DNA of 64,000 bases from Paracyclopina nana (taxonomy: Eukaryota > Arthropoda > Copepoda > Cyclopoida > Cyclopettidae): NCBI GenBank assembly GCA_019096065.1, contig JAGUCH010000003.1, positions 1,054,001 to 1,118,000 of the forward strand, read 5' to 3'. Shown here in pieces: positions 24,186 to 35,857 of this stretch. A program made the translations under genes and the position numbers. A model generated the notes under the pieces. The model did not search any database. It was not told the DNA's origin and saw only the letters and a list, made by a program, of their open reading frames with translations. How positions within the stretch are numbered: position 1 is the first letter of the stretch; every line of letters starts with the position of its first letter.

Positions 24186-25381
24186 TTACTGCTTTTTCAC
24201 ATAGTCCACAGACCTTGAGGGATCGGTTGGGTAGTATTCTTGAGCCTTTGTGATCAACCTCTTTAAGCCTTGGATGTACTTGCGTTGCGTTTCATCGTTC
24301 AAGACATGGGCAACATTTTTCGAGAAAATGTTCTCTCGGGCCGGACGTGCGTGAATACCAGCATTTGTAACACCAATAGGCCAAGGTGCATTCCCCACAG
24401 CCATTTCCATGTAGGCTTCATGGCTGTAGATGTAGTCTTTTTGGAGGGCAAAAACTACCATTTTGACAAGGCTGTCTCTCACATCATCGGTCAATGTCTG
24501 CTTTTTCAGCATTTTTAACAAAGGCTTCAAATATGTTCTGCAAAAAATATGCATTTTAATAAATATTTATGAGCTTAAATGTAACGTACCTTGTTTGCGC
24601 ATGAATTCCAGTTTCTCGCTTCCCCATGACGCTGTTTACCACATTCTCGGGTCTCTTTTCCAAAGCTTGGGCCCATAGCGTCATCATGAACTTGACAAAT
24701 TCAGATACTATTTTGACATCCGCCTCCAAGTCATTTTTGTGCGATTTGGGAATCATTTCGAGGAGCTCCTCGTAAGTTGTCGTGGTTTCATAGAGGTCAG
24801 CATCGTTTTTGGATCCAGATGAGATTTCAGCATTGCGCACTTTCTCCACCTTTTCCATGGCTTCTTGAAAATCATTCTTGATGCCTTCTACCTTGTCTGG
24901 CTCATTCACCTGCAAAATGGAAGAAAAAGCCTTAGGTCATATGTAACGCCAAAAGCCAATGCAATTACTCACCTCAATTGATCTCAGCCGTTTTTCCGAC
25001 TCCTGCTCAGACTCTCCAAACAGCAAAATTGGCTCAAGTCGCTCTCTTAATCGACGGACGACCTCAACCCTTGGCAGCTCAGGAATTTCTGAGAGATTTT
25101 CGTCTTTTTTCGAAACCACTACAATAAAAAAATCAAAATACTCTACAAATAAAAAAGAAATACGGGGTTGGCTTACGTTTATCCTTGGATTTTTGACGAG
25201 CTTCAATAATTTCGGCCAGCTTTTTGACATCATCTTCTTTGGGTTGGTGTCGCTTTAAATACTCTTCCCTTTCTTTCTGAATCAGCTCTCCGCGTTTAAA
25301 GTACTTTTTCTCGGGCCCAACCACATTTTTCTCTTCCAACTGCCTTTTTTTCCGCTCAATCTCTGCTTTCAAAAAGTTCAT
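24186..25381 (-). CDS. PRPF18: Pre-mRNA-splicing factor 18, 4 exons
   Basis: Exons in reading order: 25381-25177, 25118-24973, 24909-24590, 24537-24186; 340 residues, against about 342 in the human protein. The N-terminus is a basic helical region (LKAEIERKKRQLEEK, EKKYFKRGEL). The PRP4-like middle follows (PRVEVVRRLRERLEPILLFGE). The C-terminal Prp18 helical domain includes HKNDLEADVKIVSEFVKFMM, WAQALEKRPENVV and the conserved loop region GNAPWPIGVTNAGIHAR. The protein acts in the second catalytic step of splicing together with SLU7. The gene is convergent with NPC1 and lies 380 bp downstream of the RNF2 stop on the same strand. An acceptor-like GAATTTTAG ends five bases before the ATG. Confidence 0.95.
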
Positions 25382-25726
25382 TTTGACTAAAATTCAGTCT
25401 ATTCAATTTTGACCGACGTTTCTTTGTTATTGTATTTTCTTTCGTTAAATGTGAGTGTTCCAAAATAGGTCCAAGCAACTATTTCGCCAAATTCGATTAT
25501 TTAACGAAAATTAAAATTTGCTACAATTGATCTTAATTTATCAACGTTAATGCTAAATAACTATTTATGCTAATAGAAAGTCATTTTTAAAAAACATCAT
25601 GAAATGCGAACGACAATGACGCATAATAAATATCATGAACGTGCCTAAAAAATAGAGAATCGCTTTATTAGCAATCTATGTTACTGAGCCAGATAATTGC
25701 AGTGAAACTTGCAACTGAAAAGAAAA

Positions 25727-25732
25727 TTTATT
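25727..25732 (-). terminator. Poly(A) signal of the RNF2/RING1 gene
   Basis: TTTATT on the plus strand reads AATAAA on the minus strand, 30 bases past the stop codon. Confidence 0.6.
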
Positions 25733-25761
25733 GGTATAAGTTAATTTGGCAAGATAAGTTT

Positions 25762-26910
25762 TCAAACACGTTTGAATGAATACAACATTTCCATGGGTTT
25801 GTTGACCTTCCAGTACTTTTCATTGACTTGTGTCAGCGACATTGACGTGGTCAGTGGAGTCATTTGGCCAGGTGAAGAAGTTACATAGATGGTGAGATCC
25901 TTCACAGAGCCCCCAGATGAGCCCTCTTTTGTGGCTCCATGAGAGTTGGCAGGGAATTTGTTAGCCAGATCCAGAGCTATTCTCATGGCTAGATATTTAC
26001 AAAGATGCTCCACAAGAGCACGCGAAGTGGTTTTGATATATCGTGTGGCGTTATCTTTCATTGCTTCAATCACTTCCTTTTGCTCAATGTCAGCAAGCAT
26101 ATCAGGGTGCAGCTTGAAGACAATTTCAACTTCTTGAGAGGGAGATCCTGAGGCTCCAGGCTCGTCAGCATTTTCATCGTTCAGAGATGTATTAAGTGAG
26201 GTCGGAGGCTTGATTTTCTTCTTTTTCTTTGGAGGTGGAATGGGGGTATCTTCATAGTCATCATTGTCTCTTCTACGCTCACCTATAATTGGGGTTAAAT
26301 GGGGAGAATCAGGATAGTCTTCGGTGCTCTTTTTCTTTGTGACAGCTTTCGCATGTGCCATTTGTGCCTTGATTCCATCTGAAATTGAAAGAATGTTCTA
26401 ATTTTCATGCCGTTGTGAGTAGAAGCGCATTTCACCTTTGATTGAGGCAATGAAGTTTTGGCTATGGCTGCGACTTATGGAATCGAGAATGCTTTCCTGG
26501 TGAGCTTCGTACTCCTCGCGATTAGGAAATATTTTCTCCACAAGTTGATCAAAATTCGGGTCTGGCCTCAGAGATCTTTTTGAGACAAGCTTTTTCCTAC
26601 ATGTTGGGCACTCCTTGTTACCAGACCTCAAAGCTGTGACAATGCATTCGGCACAAAATCTGAAAGGTACATTCCGTGCGTTTCATTTGTTTTTTCAATG
26701 AAAAGTGTTTTTTTTTCACCTATGGAGACACTCTTTTGTGGTCATTGTGCTAGAAAGCATATCAAGACAAATGGGACAAGTCAGTTCACTCTGAAGGCTG
26801 CGAGCAGACACAGCAATTTCCGTATCATCAGTGATAGCCTCTTGTGGAGTCCTGTGCAATTCGTACAGGGACAAATCCCACGTTCTTTCCATAGGATCAC
26901 TGCTCGACAT
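25762..26910 (-). CDS. RNF2: Polycomb E3 ubiquitin ligase RING1/RNF2, 3 exons
   Basis: Exons in reading order: 26910-26720, 26659-26436, 26378-25762; 343 residues. The N-terminus has the conserved [19 protein letters not shown] block, then a C3HC4 RING finger ([24 protein letters not shown]) followed by [17 protein letters not shown]. After a basic, Pro-rich linker ([12 protein letters not shown], probably nuclear targeting), the C-terminal 115 residues match a RAWUL domain ([35 protein letters not shown]). This is the catalytic subunit of Polycomb repressive complex 1, which monoubiquitinates histone H2A and binds CBX/RYBP proteins through RAWUL. RING1 and RNF2 cannot be told apart in an invertebrate with probably one copy. 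It is divergent from YTHDC1, about 1 kb away. Confidence 0.95.
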
Positions 26911-27939
26911 TGTGATTGGCTGATAGATTATCACTAAATTCCAAATTATCCGCTTCAACGACCAAAATTCCCTTCAAAATTCCCTTCAAAATCGTTGTTG
27001 TCGATATTGTTGCTAATATTTTGATTTTACTTTTCTGGGCTTTTTGCGGTGCCAGCCTTTAGAACTAAAAATAGGCCAAAAATAGGTCATAAACGCCATT
27101 ATAAATCGAGATAGTGAAGAAGTTTGTAATCAAATGTCAATTGATTTCTAGATAATTATCACTCCTTTTTGGGTGAAAGTCATTTTTTAGAGTGAGTAAA
27201 TAAAATACATAAAATATCTTAAATTAAATTTAATTTTAAGTAAATATTCCGCTAAAAGACAGAGTTATACTGATGAGCATTTTAAGTCTACATTTTGTTT
27301 TTGTGGCTTTTTATACGAATATATGGCTATTTCAAGCAAAAGTTCCGTCAACTTTCACTCTTGCTCTCAGCTAGACTCACGCTACGCTCTGACGCTTTGC
27401 ACTGTGTACTGTGGCTCAGTTAGAGAACTGTCCAGTGCGAATTTTTTTCAGGACTTCAAGTTCAAGATTTTCTGCAGACATCGATCAAGGATTTTCCGCC
27501 AAATCACAGTGCGTCAAATAGAGGAGAATCGACAGGGCGGAAAAAGTGGCGTATATTTTGAAAGTAATGACGGGACTGTTTAAAGACTCTAAACGCCGAA
27601 CTGGCTACGTGAAATCACGACGGTCAAGTTCTTGCTCAGTTAATTTTTTGCATTTCGAAAGTTCGCTCTCACCAACCGAGAGAAGAGACATGTTGTTGTG
27701 CCAAGTGAAATATCGTTGTGCTCATCAATGTTTGGTGGCGAATTGGTTTGCTTTCGAACCACCTTGAAAAAAGACATTGTTTTGTTGCTAGGAAAAAGTC
27801 TTCTGCTTTTCAGGATCTACTAGTGTTTTTCTCAATGGACTTGTTGTTTCTCAGCGGACGTTCTGTTCATGGACAATTGCGTCTTTTTCCCTTTACAGAG
27901 TGAAATCTTAAAAAAGTGACTTTTAAGAAATTCGCCATC

Positions 27940-29469
27940 ATGAGTGACAACGGAGGCAACGGTGGTTGTGGAGCAGGGGAGGAAAACTTCCTGGACGACC
28001 TCATGCAAAACAGCGTGCACTTTGACGAGGACGAGAAAGCTGCCACCAAGCCAGATGATGACACTGCGGGCAAAACAAAAGAAGATGACGAGGATGATGG
28101 CCGCAGTGACATTTCCGAGGATGAGGGATCCATCCATGACAAATCATCTTCCACGGACCAAAAGAGTTCGCCAAAGCGTCAATTGGAAGACCATCACAGC
28201 GACATCAGCGAAGAAGATAACGAAGCCAATGAAAAGAACGATGGAGAGCTTAATAGCGAATCAGAGGAAGAGGAGAAGAAACCAACGCTTGCCAGCAGGG
28301 TGACCAGGCCCCCTCCAATCATACAAGAGCAGCCACCAAAGAGAAAGAAGAGCAAGTCCTACGACTACGCCACAAAACTGAACTACTTGTTCAGAGATGC
28401 GCGATTCTTTGTTGTCAAGAGCTCAGTGTCCGAGAATGTGTCGCTTTCTAAGGCGAAAGGCGTGTGGAGCACTCCGCCTGCCAACGAGAGCCGATTCAAC
28501 AAAGCATTCCATGAGTCGAGGAATGTCCTTCTCATTTACTCAGTGAAAGAGTCGGGCAAGTTTTGTGGATTTGCGAGATTGGCCACCGAGTCTAGAAGGG
28601 ATGGTCCTCCAGTTCCGTGGGTTCTGCCTCCGGGCTTGTCTGCCCGAGCCCTTGGCGGAGTCTTCAAAATTGACTGGATTTGCAAAAAAGTACGTAGCAA
28701 ATCCTGATTCCATCATCTTCCGTCTTTCTCACTTTTACTTCTCAGGATCTGTCATTCCAAAAAGTGACACATTTGCACAACCCGTGGAACGAGAACAAGC
28801 CTATCAAAATCGGTCGTGATGGCCAGGAAATCGAGCCAAGTATGATAAGTTGCCTTTTCCTTTTGTAGTTGGTTTCACTCTGTTCTTCTCGTAGGTGTTG
28901 CCGAGGACCTGTGCAGACTCTTCGCCGTTGATGAGATGGTCGACATGACTCCGATTTTGAGGAGGTCCAAGGAGTCGGCGAGAAGGCAAAGGTCGAGGCC
29001 TGAATCTGAACGCAGCCAGGATGTGCCCATCAACAAGCCCTTGGCTGCTGATCGATCTCGTCCCTTGCCGTCCAACGAAAACCGAAAAAGGTCTCTCAGA
29101 CATGAGCCACCCCACAAATCCCAACCGAGGCCCAAGTACAGTCGGCATCCTTCTCCACCTGCGAGGAGAGATACCCACAGAGACCAATACCAAAGGCGAG
29201 GAGGAAGCAGCTATCGATCACAGCAAGAGTACTCTCGCGAGCCTCATTATCGCGAACGAGCTCAACCTGTTTCAAGATCGTATGAGGATTACGTAAGGTC
29301 CATGAGAGCCGCTGAGCCTCCTCGGCCTTCTCGTGGTAGCCACCATTACGACGACCACGACGACTACTCATATGACAGACGTCCAGCTCGCGTCAGTTAC
29401 GAAAGATCGGTAAATGAGTTCTTGCGGCGAACTGGCGATCATCACAGGCGATCGCGTGAGCGCCGGTAA
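27940..29469 (+). CDS. YTHDC1: YTH-domain nuclear m6A reader, 3 exons
   Basis: Exons: 27940-28689, 28746-28839, 28895-29469; 472 residues. The acidic, Ser-rich N-terminus ([20 protein letters not shown]) and the basic [17 protein letters not shown] patch precede the YTH domain (about 147-300). The m6A-pocket tryptophans are present in [10 protein letters not shown] and PWVLPPGLS, and [12 protein letters not shown] and [20 protein letters not shown] are characteristic of YTHDC1. The C-terminal tail is rich in Arg, Ser, Tyr and His. It ends with a stretch like that of vertebrate YTHDC1 ([20 protein letters not shown]), and an EDYVRSM motif lies further upstream. YTHDC1 binds N6-methyladenosine in nuclear RNA and affects splicing and export. 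An acceptor-like TTTCCCTTTACAG ends 42 bp before the ATG. It is convergent with the zinc transporter, with 63 bp between stops. Confidence 0.95.
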
Positions 29470-29532
29470 AACAAGTCTGATTGGAAGTATTATTTAATTA
29501 AGTATGGCGTTGGTAAATATAGATGATGATTT

Positions 29533-30921
29533 TCAACTCTTGATGAACTGACACTGCTCGCAATCGTTCATCACGGACGCTTTGTAGTCTTCAACCTGGA
29601 TGGTACTTCTCGCAATGTTATGCTTCTGCCTCAGCATGTTCAAGGCGTTCTGGAGTATTTTTTCTGTCTTCACAGAAGCGTCCACGGCCAAGTGAACAGT
29701 CAGGATTTCTTGGTCAGTAGTCAAAGACCAGATGTGTAGGTCGTGCACCTTGATCACGTGGTCCAGGTTAAAAAGGTCGTTAAAGATTGCATCGTAGTCC
29801 CTCGACTTTGGCTTCGACTCCAGCAAGATGAGCACTGTGTCCCTCAGAATAGTCACGGTGGTGCAGAAGACGATGATGGAAAAAAGCAGTGTGCACACGG
29901 GATCGGCCTTCTTGTACTCCGGCCACACCTTGATGATCACAGATGAAATGAGCACGCCTATGGACTGGATCAGGTCGCCGAGGACATGGATCATGGCAGC
30001 CCTCAAATTGATGTGCTCGTGCTTGTCATTCTTGGCAAATTCCACGCCTTCCTCTTGAAGAATGTGGGCATGGCCATGCCCTCCTCCATGGCTATGCCCG
30101 TGGCTGTGTGGAACTCCTCGGAGCAAGAGGCCCAAAATAATGTTGAAAATGACTGCGCAGCTCGCCACAATTATCATGGGATTGGGATCGACGTCAAAGT
30201 CCCCACTGATGAGTCTCTGACAGGCCAGGTAGAGGAGGACACCGGTGACAAACCAGATGATCATCACTGTCATCAAGGCCCCAAGCACTTCGGCCCTATA
30301 GAGGCCGTAGGTGAACTTCTTTGTGGATTTTTTGCTACCCAAATGGATAGCAAAGAGGCTGACAAGAAACGAGGCAAAGTCGGAGAACATGTGGGCCGCG
30401 TCGGACATGATGGCAAGGCTGCCAGAAAGGTAGCCACCGGTGACCTCTCCAGCAATGAAGAGCAGGCAAAGACCACTGGCTATGACGAGCTTCCTCTTAG
30501 CCGCTGACACGTGCTGTCTCCCCTGGACGGAGGTGTGACAGTGGTCCATAGCACCGAATTCTCCAATGCTTGATCCTGGAGAAGCTCCTTTCTGACTACG
30601 AGATCCGGCCTCTGACAAAAGAGGCGTATCGTCTGACGAGTCATCAAATCCTATTTGCTCGTCGAGCTGACCTAATTGAAGTATTTTTTCCGCCGTTTGA
30701 GGACCTGAGAATCCAGGGCAGCCCTGAGTCATACACACTCCGTTATAGTCAGTGAGTATAGAGGTCGATCGAGTGGGGGACAATTTGGCCAAGGTCTGGC
30801 ACTTCACACAAAAGGCCTCCTCGTTGTTGTTCTTCTTCAGCATGGAGAGGTCAAACGTGTGCTCATCTGCCTCCGTCTCCAGCCTGTTGTTGCTGAACGC
30901 AGTCCAAGCGTTAGAAGCCAT
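29533..30921 (-). CDS. Cation-diffusion zinc transporter, ZnT2/3/4/8-like (SLC30A)
   Basis: Single-exon frame of 462 residues. A long cytosolic N-terminus (about 140 residues, with CVKCQTL and a GVCMTQGC Cys pair) precedes six membrane segments. Zinc-site motifs are present in helix 2 (HMFSD in AAHMFSDFASF) and helix 5 (HVLGD in MIHVLGDLIQS). The loop between helices 4 and 5 is His-rich (HSHGHSHGGGHGHAH), as expected for vesicular ZnTs. The C-terminal domain starts ESKPKSRDYDAIF and holds VHDLHIWSLTTDQ, typical of the SLC30A2/3/4/8 group, which loads zinc into vesicles in exchange for protons. The exact orthologue cannot be decided without a tree. The gene is intronless, unlike most neighbours. 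Confidence 0.92.
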   Translation of the reverse strand: MASNAWTAFSNNRLETEADEHTFDLSMLKKNNNEEAFCVKCQTLAKLSPTRSTSILTDYNGVCMTQGCPGFSGPQTAEKILQLGQLDEQIGFDDSSDDTPLLSEAGSRSQKGASPGSSIGEFGAMDHCHTSVQGRQHVSAAKRKLVIASGLCLLFIAGEVTGGYLSGSLAIMSDAAHMFSDFASFLVSLFAIHLGSKKSTKKFTYGLYRAEVLGALMTVMIIWFVTGVLLYLACQRLISGDFDVDPNPMIIVASCAVIFNIILGLLLRGVPHSHGHSHGGGHGHAHILQEEGVEFAKNDKHEHINLRAAMIHVLGDLIQSIGVLISSVIIKVWPEYKKADPVCTLLFSIIVFCTTVTILRDTVLILLESKPKSRDYDAIFNDLFNLDHVIKVHDLHIWSLTTDQEILTVHLAVDASVKTEKILQNALNMLRQKHNIARSTIQVEDYKASVMNDCEQCQFIKS

Positions 30922-31245
30922 TTTATTCTATAGTTTCACTTCCTGCATTTCACTTGTAGTAGTAGTAGGTTATTAATGCACGAGTACGATAATCTGCTGC
31001 TGTCAATGGTGCGAGAGTACGACTGAAAATCCCTCGTCACAGGCCCACTTGCAGTGTTCTACTACGAGTATTTTTGTACCTGACCGGAGAAGGACGGGAT
31101 TCAGGATGTATGCCAGCAGCGTCACTAAACTCGCACTAGTAGAGCCAGGTTAGCACAGAGCACGCGCAGAGTTACAACACAGCTGCTGCCTCTATTGTTC
31201 ACTGAACACGATTGGATAATCTATAGCTGAGGTTGCGTGGATTTT
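30922..31245. other. Short intergenic gap between SLC30A and METAP1D
   Basis: Both neighbours are on the minus strand; the gap must hold the METAP1D 3-prime UTR and the transporter promoter. No motif was recognised. Confidence 0.4.
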
Positions 31246-32297
31246 CTATAGCTGGCTCAGCACTTCAGCTCCATATTCAGTTATGAGCACAGTGTGCTCA
31301 AATTGAGCAGTGCGCGTGTTGTCAGCAGTGATCACTGTGGAGTTGTCTTGCAGAATTTTGATGTGAGCAGAGCCTTCTGTCACGCAAGGGCATACCGATA
31401 ATACCATGCCTGGATTGATGAATTATTATTGTCACCAGATAATGAACACATTGAATAGTTGAGTAGTAGCTTACCTGGAACCATTGTGCCAGGATAGTTG
31501 TTCATAATGTGATACACGTCAGGGCTTGAGTGCAGGTATTTGCCTATGCCATGTCCGGTTAGAGCTGGAATGACTTTGATGTAGCGTTTTCGGGCAAACT
31601 TGCCAATGCCAGCGCCGATGTCAATCAGCATTGCACCAGGACGGCAAGCAGATATGCCTCGAAACAAGCATTCCTCGGCAACTGAACGCAAGTACCTTGC
31701 AACAGGATCAGAGGTAGCTCTATCCACTAGAATCGTTGACCCACAAACTCCGTGGAATCCGTCTTTAAAGACCGTCACATCTAACGACACCATATCACCA
31801 GCCTCGAGAGGCCTGTCATCGGGAATACCGTGGCAAGCTACGTTATTGACACTCGTACTCACAGCTTTGGGGAAGTTTCGGAAACCTAGCACGGAAGGAT
31901 AGCCGCCATGGGAAACGATCTCTTGGAACAAAATGTCATTCAGCTTATTAGTTGTGCTGCCAGGCCTTAAAATGTCCGGTGCGATGCGAACGCAGTGAGC
32001 AGCAATTTCAGCCGCCTTTCGAATCTTTTCCACTTCTTTGCTACTGTAGGTAATCACCTCATTTGGGGGATTTTCAGCGACGCCTTTGACGTAGGAGGGC
32101 ATAACACTTTGGTCCAACCCTTCGATCAATTTGGTCATCGAAGGGTCCAATTCTGACACCAATACTGGATCGATGACTGAATAAGACGGCCTTTCGAGGC
32201 CGAAATCAGCGATGTGGCGATCAAAAAATGATAGCTTCCTGCTAAGTGGTTGACCCCAGTTCCTTTGACGAAAAAAGTTCAAAAAAGCTCGCTTCAT
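31246..32297 (-). CDS. METAP1D: Mitochondrial methionine aminopeptidase 1D homologue with altered metal site
   Basis: Exons in reading order: 32297-31475 and 31409-31246; 328 residues, against about 335 in human. The basic N-terminus (MKRAFLNFFRQRNWG) fits a mitochondrial presequence. The pita-bread fold is clear: ITYSSKEVEKIRKAAEIAAHCV, NNVACHGIPDDR, SLDVTVFKDGFHG, LTGHGIGKYLH and AQFEHTVLIT. In E. coli MetAP numbering, the metal ligands D97 (LDVT), H171 (GHGIG) and E235 (QFEHT) are kept, and the active-site His79 (CHGIP) is too. The D108 position, normally in HGDTSE, reads HGVCGS. The E204 position, normally in FTIEP, reads LSVCP. The frame is intact on both sides, so this looks like a real change, not decay. 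Family members remove the initiator Met from organelle-made proteins; this one may be inactive or use a different metal arrangement. Confidence 0.9.
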
Positions 32298-32629
32298 CTC
32301 GATCTTGAAAATTTGCCGAAATTAGTATTTATTAGTAAACAAACGAAGCTACAACTGATAAAAGTAAGGCACCTCAAGAATACAAAATTAAACATTTTTG
32401 TGCAATGCAAATGAAATAAATAGAGATACTCTGCGAATGTCCATTTCATTTATTTTTACAAGAATTTTAGACAGCCTTTAAAAGGCTAATTATTCATAAT
32501 GCTCCATATTTTGGTTGACACTCATAATGAGTGGGTTGTTGTCGATCCGTCAACTAATAAACTCAACTAGCGCGAATGCTCAACGTTTGGTTTGAGAAAA
32601 GCTCAGAAACGTTGGTAGGATTTTACTGA

Positions 32630-33106
<477 letters not shown>

Positions 33107-33110
33107 AACC

Positions 33111-34355
33111 ATGCATTACATTGATGCCTCAAGCCTTGAGCAAATATGCTCTCTCCAACAAATTTTTGACTATTCGACAAAGTTGACTGCAAGCAATGGT
33201 GTTTGCAATATTGTTCTCTATCAGATCATATCAATGGACAAAAAAGAGCCTCGAAAGCAATTTGAAACAGCTCAAATTCTCCTAGATTTTGTGTGGGAAC
33301 GTCTCAACACTGGCCATTGGTCTTCCGTTGATGATTCTTGGCGGAAAATGTACGCTGTTCTGTCTTTGATCAAAGTGTATAGCATAGTGACAATTCTCAG
33401 GAAATGTTCGTATTCTCCTGAAAAAGAGGCTGCAGTGATTCAAGATTTGATCAAGATGTGCGACATAGGACTCCTCATGGGCGCACCAATTTTGAACGGT
33501 GCGTGCGCAAATTTAGCAAGCTATTTTTGCCAGTGTTTGCCTTCAGGAAATTCGCCGATGAAAAGTGACAATGCCAAGAAAAGAAAAGTTGACCCTCCGC
33601 TTTTGGGAGGCTCCGGCTTAAAATTAGTTGAAGAATTTGATGAACTGTCAATGGAAGAATTTATCGCGCATAAATCCTCGGAAAGTCCTGTCAAAATCAC
33701 CAATTGCTTGAACCATTGGCCAGCTCTGGAAGAAGACGGCAGGCATAAATGGTGCACAGATTATTTTAGCAAAGTGATGGGCTATAGAACTGTGCCCATC
33801 GAACTTGGAAAACGGTACACTGACGACTCGTGGACTCAGACTTTATCCACAGTGAATGACTTTATTGGCAAGTGCCTAGATTATCCCGAATTTCAAGGCT
33901 ACCTTGCCCAACACGAATTGTTCAATCAAGTACCTGAGCTCAAAGAAGACTTTGACATTCCGCTCTACTGCTACTCAGGCGAAAATGTCGCTGACGACAA
34001 TGACGTTGCCATTAACATTTGGTTTGGCCCAAGTGGCACCATATCCCCTTTACACACTGATCCCAAGCATAACTGTTTGTGTCAAGTATTTGGGCAAAAA
34101 TATGTGCGGCTGTACACTTCCAACCAAACAGATTTTCTGTATCCATTCAACTCTGAGAGCCTCCTGTCAAACACATCTCAAATCAACATGGAAGAAGAGC
34201 ACGAAGAAATTACCAAAAAATATCCCGAATTTAGAAAAGCAAGAGGATTTGAGTGCATCTTGAATCCTGGAGATATTTTGTATATCCCTCCAAAATGTTG
34301 GCATTTCGTGAAATCTTTGTCTACCAGCTGCTCATTAAGTTTTTGGTTCGAATAA
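33111..34355 (+). CDS. KDM8: JmjC dioxygenase KDM8/JMJD5
   Basis: 414 residues, one exon. The N-terminal 170 residues are helical and weakly conserved, as in JMJD5. The JmjC part runs from about residue 180 to the end. The Fe(II) ligands are His and Asp in PLHTDPKHN and the distal His in IPPKCWHFVKS. The family signature is WFGPSGTISPLHTDP, with YVRLYTSNQTDFLYPF after it. Vertebrate JMJD5 is a 2-oxoglutarate-dependent arginyl C3-hydroxylase; its reported histone demethylase role is debated. The ATG is four bases after the SREK1IP1 stop on the same strand. The frame stays open 135 bp further up (to 32976) inside SREK1IP1, but that extension is only a shadow of the Lys-rich repeat. An AATAAA at 34351-34356 overlaps the stop codon. 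Confidence 0.94.
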   Translation: MHYIDASSLEQICSLQQIFDYSTKLTASNGVCNIVLYQIISMDKKEPRKQFETAQILLDFVWERLNTGHWSSVDDSWRKMYAVLSLIKVYSIVTILRKCSYSPEKEAAVIQDLIKMCDIGLLMGAPILNGACANLASYFCQCLPSGNSPMKSDNAKKRKVDPPLLGGSGLKLVEEFDELSMEEFIAHKSSESPVKITNCLNHWPALEEDGRHKWCTDYFSKVMGYRTVPIELGKRYTDDSWTQTLSTVNDFIGKCLDYPEFQGYLAQHELFNQVPELKEDFDIPLYCYSGENVADDNDVAINIWFGPSGTISPLHTDPKHNCLCQVFGQKYVRLYTSNQTDFLYPFNSESLLSNTSQINMEEEHEEITKKYPEFRKARGFECILNPGDILYIPPKCWHFVKSLSTSCSLSFWFE

Positions 34356-34356
34356 A
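34351..34356 (+). terminator. Candidate poly(A) signal overlapping the KDM8 stop codon
   Basis: AATAAA includes the TAA stop at 34353-34355. If used, the 3-prime UTR would be only about 20 nt. Confidence 0.45.
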
Positions 34357-34702
34357 TACATATTTTTGCGAGTTCATTTTCCCACAGATTACTTGCATGG
34401 CCCAAGAAGACATGTGCAGACTGGGAAAATTCTAGATGCTACAATCTCTGCAATAGTTGCCAAGCAAGCTCCACATTTCACCTTATTATGCTCAAAAACA
34501 GTTGAGCGAACAGCTACAATTTCTGCATGTGTACTATTTATGTTGCACCCCATCGCAAAATGAGTTCCAAAAGCTTGACTTCAGTTTACACGTTTATGTT
34601 AAGCCAGGCAGTAATTTGAGTCTTATTGAAAAATATACGAGGTAAGCTTTACAGCTATTTTATGCAATATAAAGCATTTATATTTTATAGGAAATTGCCA
34701 AA

Positions 34703-35857
34703 ATGCTCAGAATTTCTTCGCGAGTAGTCCTATGCACTGCTCTGATCAATATATTCGGATGTTCAGTCAAAGCTGCTACATACCAAGGGAAATCAGGCCA
34801 TGAAAGTAGCAAAATTATCAGCGATCACATACATTTCGAGGGTGATCACCACGACAAAAAGTACGACCACGACGCCTTTTTGGGGCCAGATCATGCTCGA
34901 AAGTTTGACCATCTCCCTCCAGACCAGAGCAAAGCAAGACTGGGCCAAATTGTGGATCAAATCGACTCAAATGAAGATGGCTATGTGACCTTAGATGAAA
35001 TGAGAGATTGGATTAAATCCTCACATGAAAGATACATTTTTGCAGATGTTGACAGGCAATGGGCGTACTACAACATGAATTACAGGCAGAAGGAAAAAAT
35101 AGACTGGAGCCACTACAGAAAGCAAGTGTTTGGCTTCCTTGACAGTGATGTCAGACCAGGAGAGGAAGGTACTTGTATATTGGCCAATTCTTACTTTACA
35201 CCCCTAGGTGTATTAAGAAAATTGCAAATTATATGTATATGTATTTGCAACAAAGTAATAGTATTCTACTTTCCAGTTGATGAAGATACATTGAAATACA
35301 TCAAGATGGAAAGTCGAGAGAAGAGAAGGTGGGATGCTGCAGATGAAGATCAAGATGGGTACCTTACTGAGCTTGAATTCAAGTACTTTTTGCATCCGGA
35401 CATGGGAGATCACACCAAGGAGGGCATCATCATTGAGACCATTGAAAGCATCGACACAAATGAGGATGGAGTCATTTCCCTGGAGGAATACATCAGTGAC
35501 TTATACACGTAACTTGCATATGACCGACTCTCCTTTTAGAGCTTACTTTCAATGCCTCAATTTCGCAGGGGAGATGAAAAAACGGAGCCAGATTGGGTGA
35601 AAGATGAAAGAGAAGCGTTTCATCAGCACAGAGACGAAAATGGAGATGGCGTCTTGGATAGTGCAGAAGTGCGAAAATGGATTCAACCCCATGATTATGA
35701 CCCTTTTGAGGCTGAAGCTAGGCATCTCATTTATGAGTCGGATGCTGACAAGGACACGAGATTGACTAAGCAAGAAATCCTAGCCAAATATGACCTCTTT
35801 GTTGGATCACAAGCTACTGACTTTGGCGAAGCCATACTTAGCCATGACGAATTTTAG
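34703..35857 (+). CDS. CALU: Calumenin-like EF-hand protein of the secretory pathway, 3 exons
   Basis: Exons: 34703-35168, 35277-35508, 35569-35857; 328 residues. A signal peptide ([17 protein letters not shown]) is followed by a His/Asp-rich segment and the CREC-family motif [18 protein letters not shown]. Calcium loops are seen at [48 protein letters not shown] and [12 protein letters not shown]. The second EF-hand is degenerate: in [13 protein letters not shown] the acidic loop residues are lost. The C-terminus HDEF is the ER-retrieval variant typical of calumenin, where reticulocalbins end HDEL. Calumenins are low-affinity calcium-binding ER chaperones. Intron 1 (35169-35276) is 108 bp without an in-frame stop, so its retention would insert 36 residues. 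An acceptor (TATTTTATAG) ends 12 bp before the ATG. Confidence 0.92.

Noticed and set aside
27323-27767. Short ORFs upstream of YTHDC1
   Set aside because: No motif, weak composition, and they fall in the divergent promoter region of RNF2 and YTHDC1.
31246-32297. METAP1D as a pseudogene
   Set aside because: Frame, splice sites, length and the rest of the active site are intact, so decay is unlikely; altered function is the better reading.
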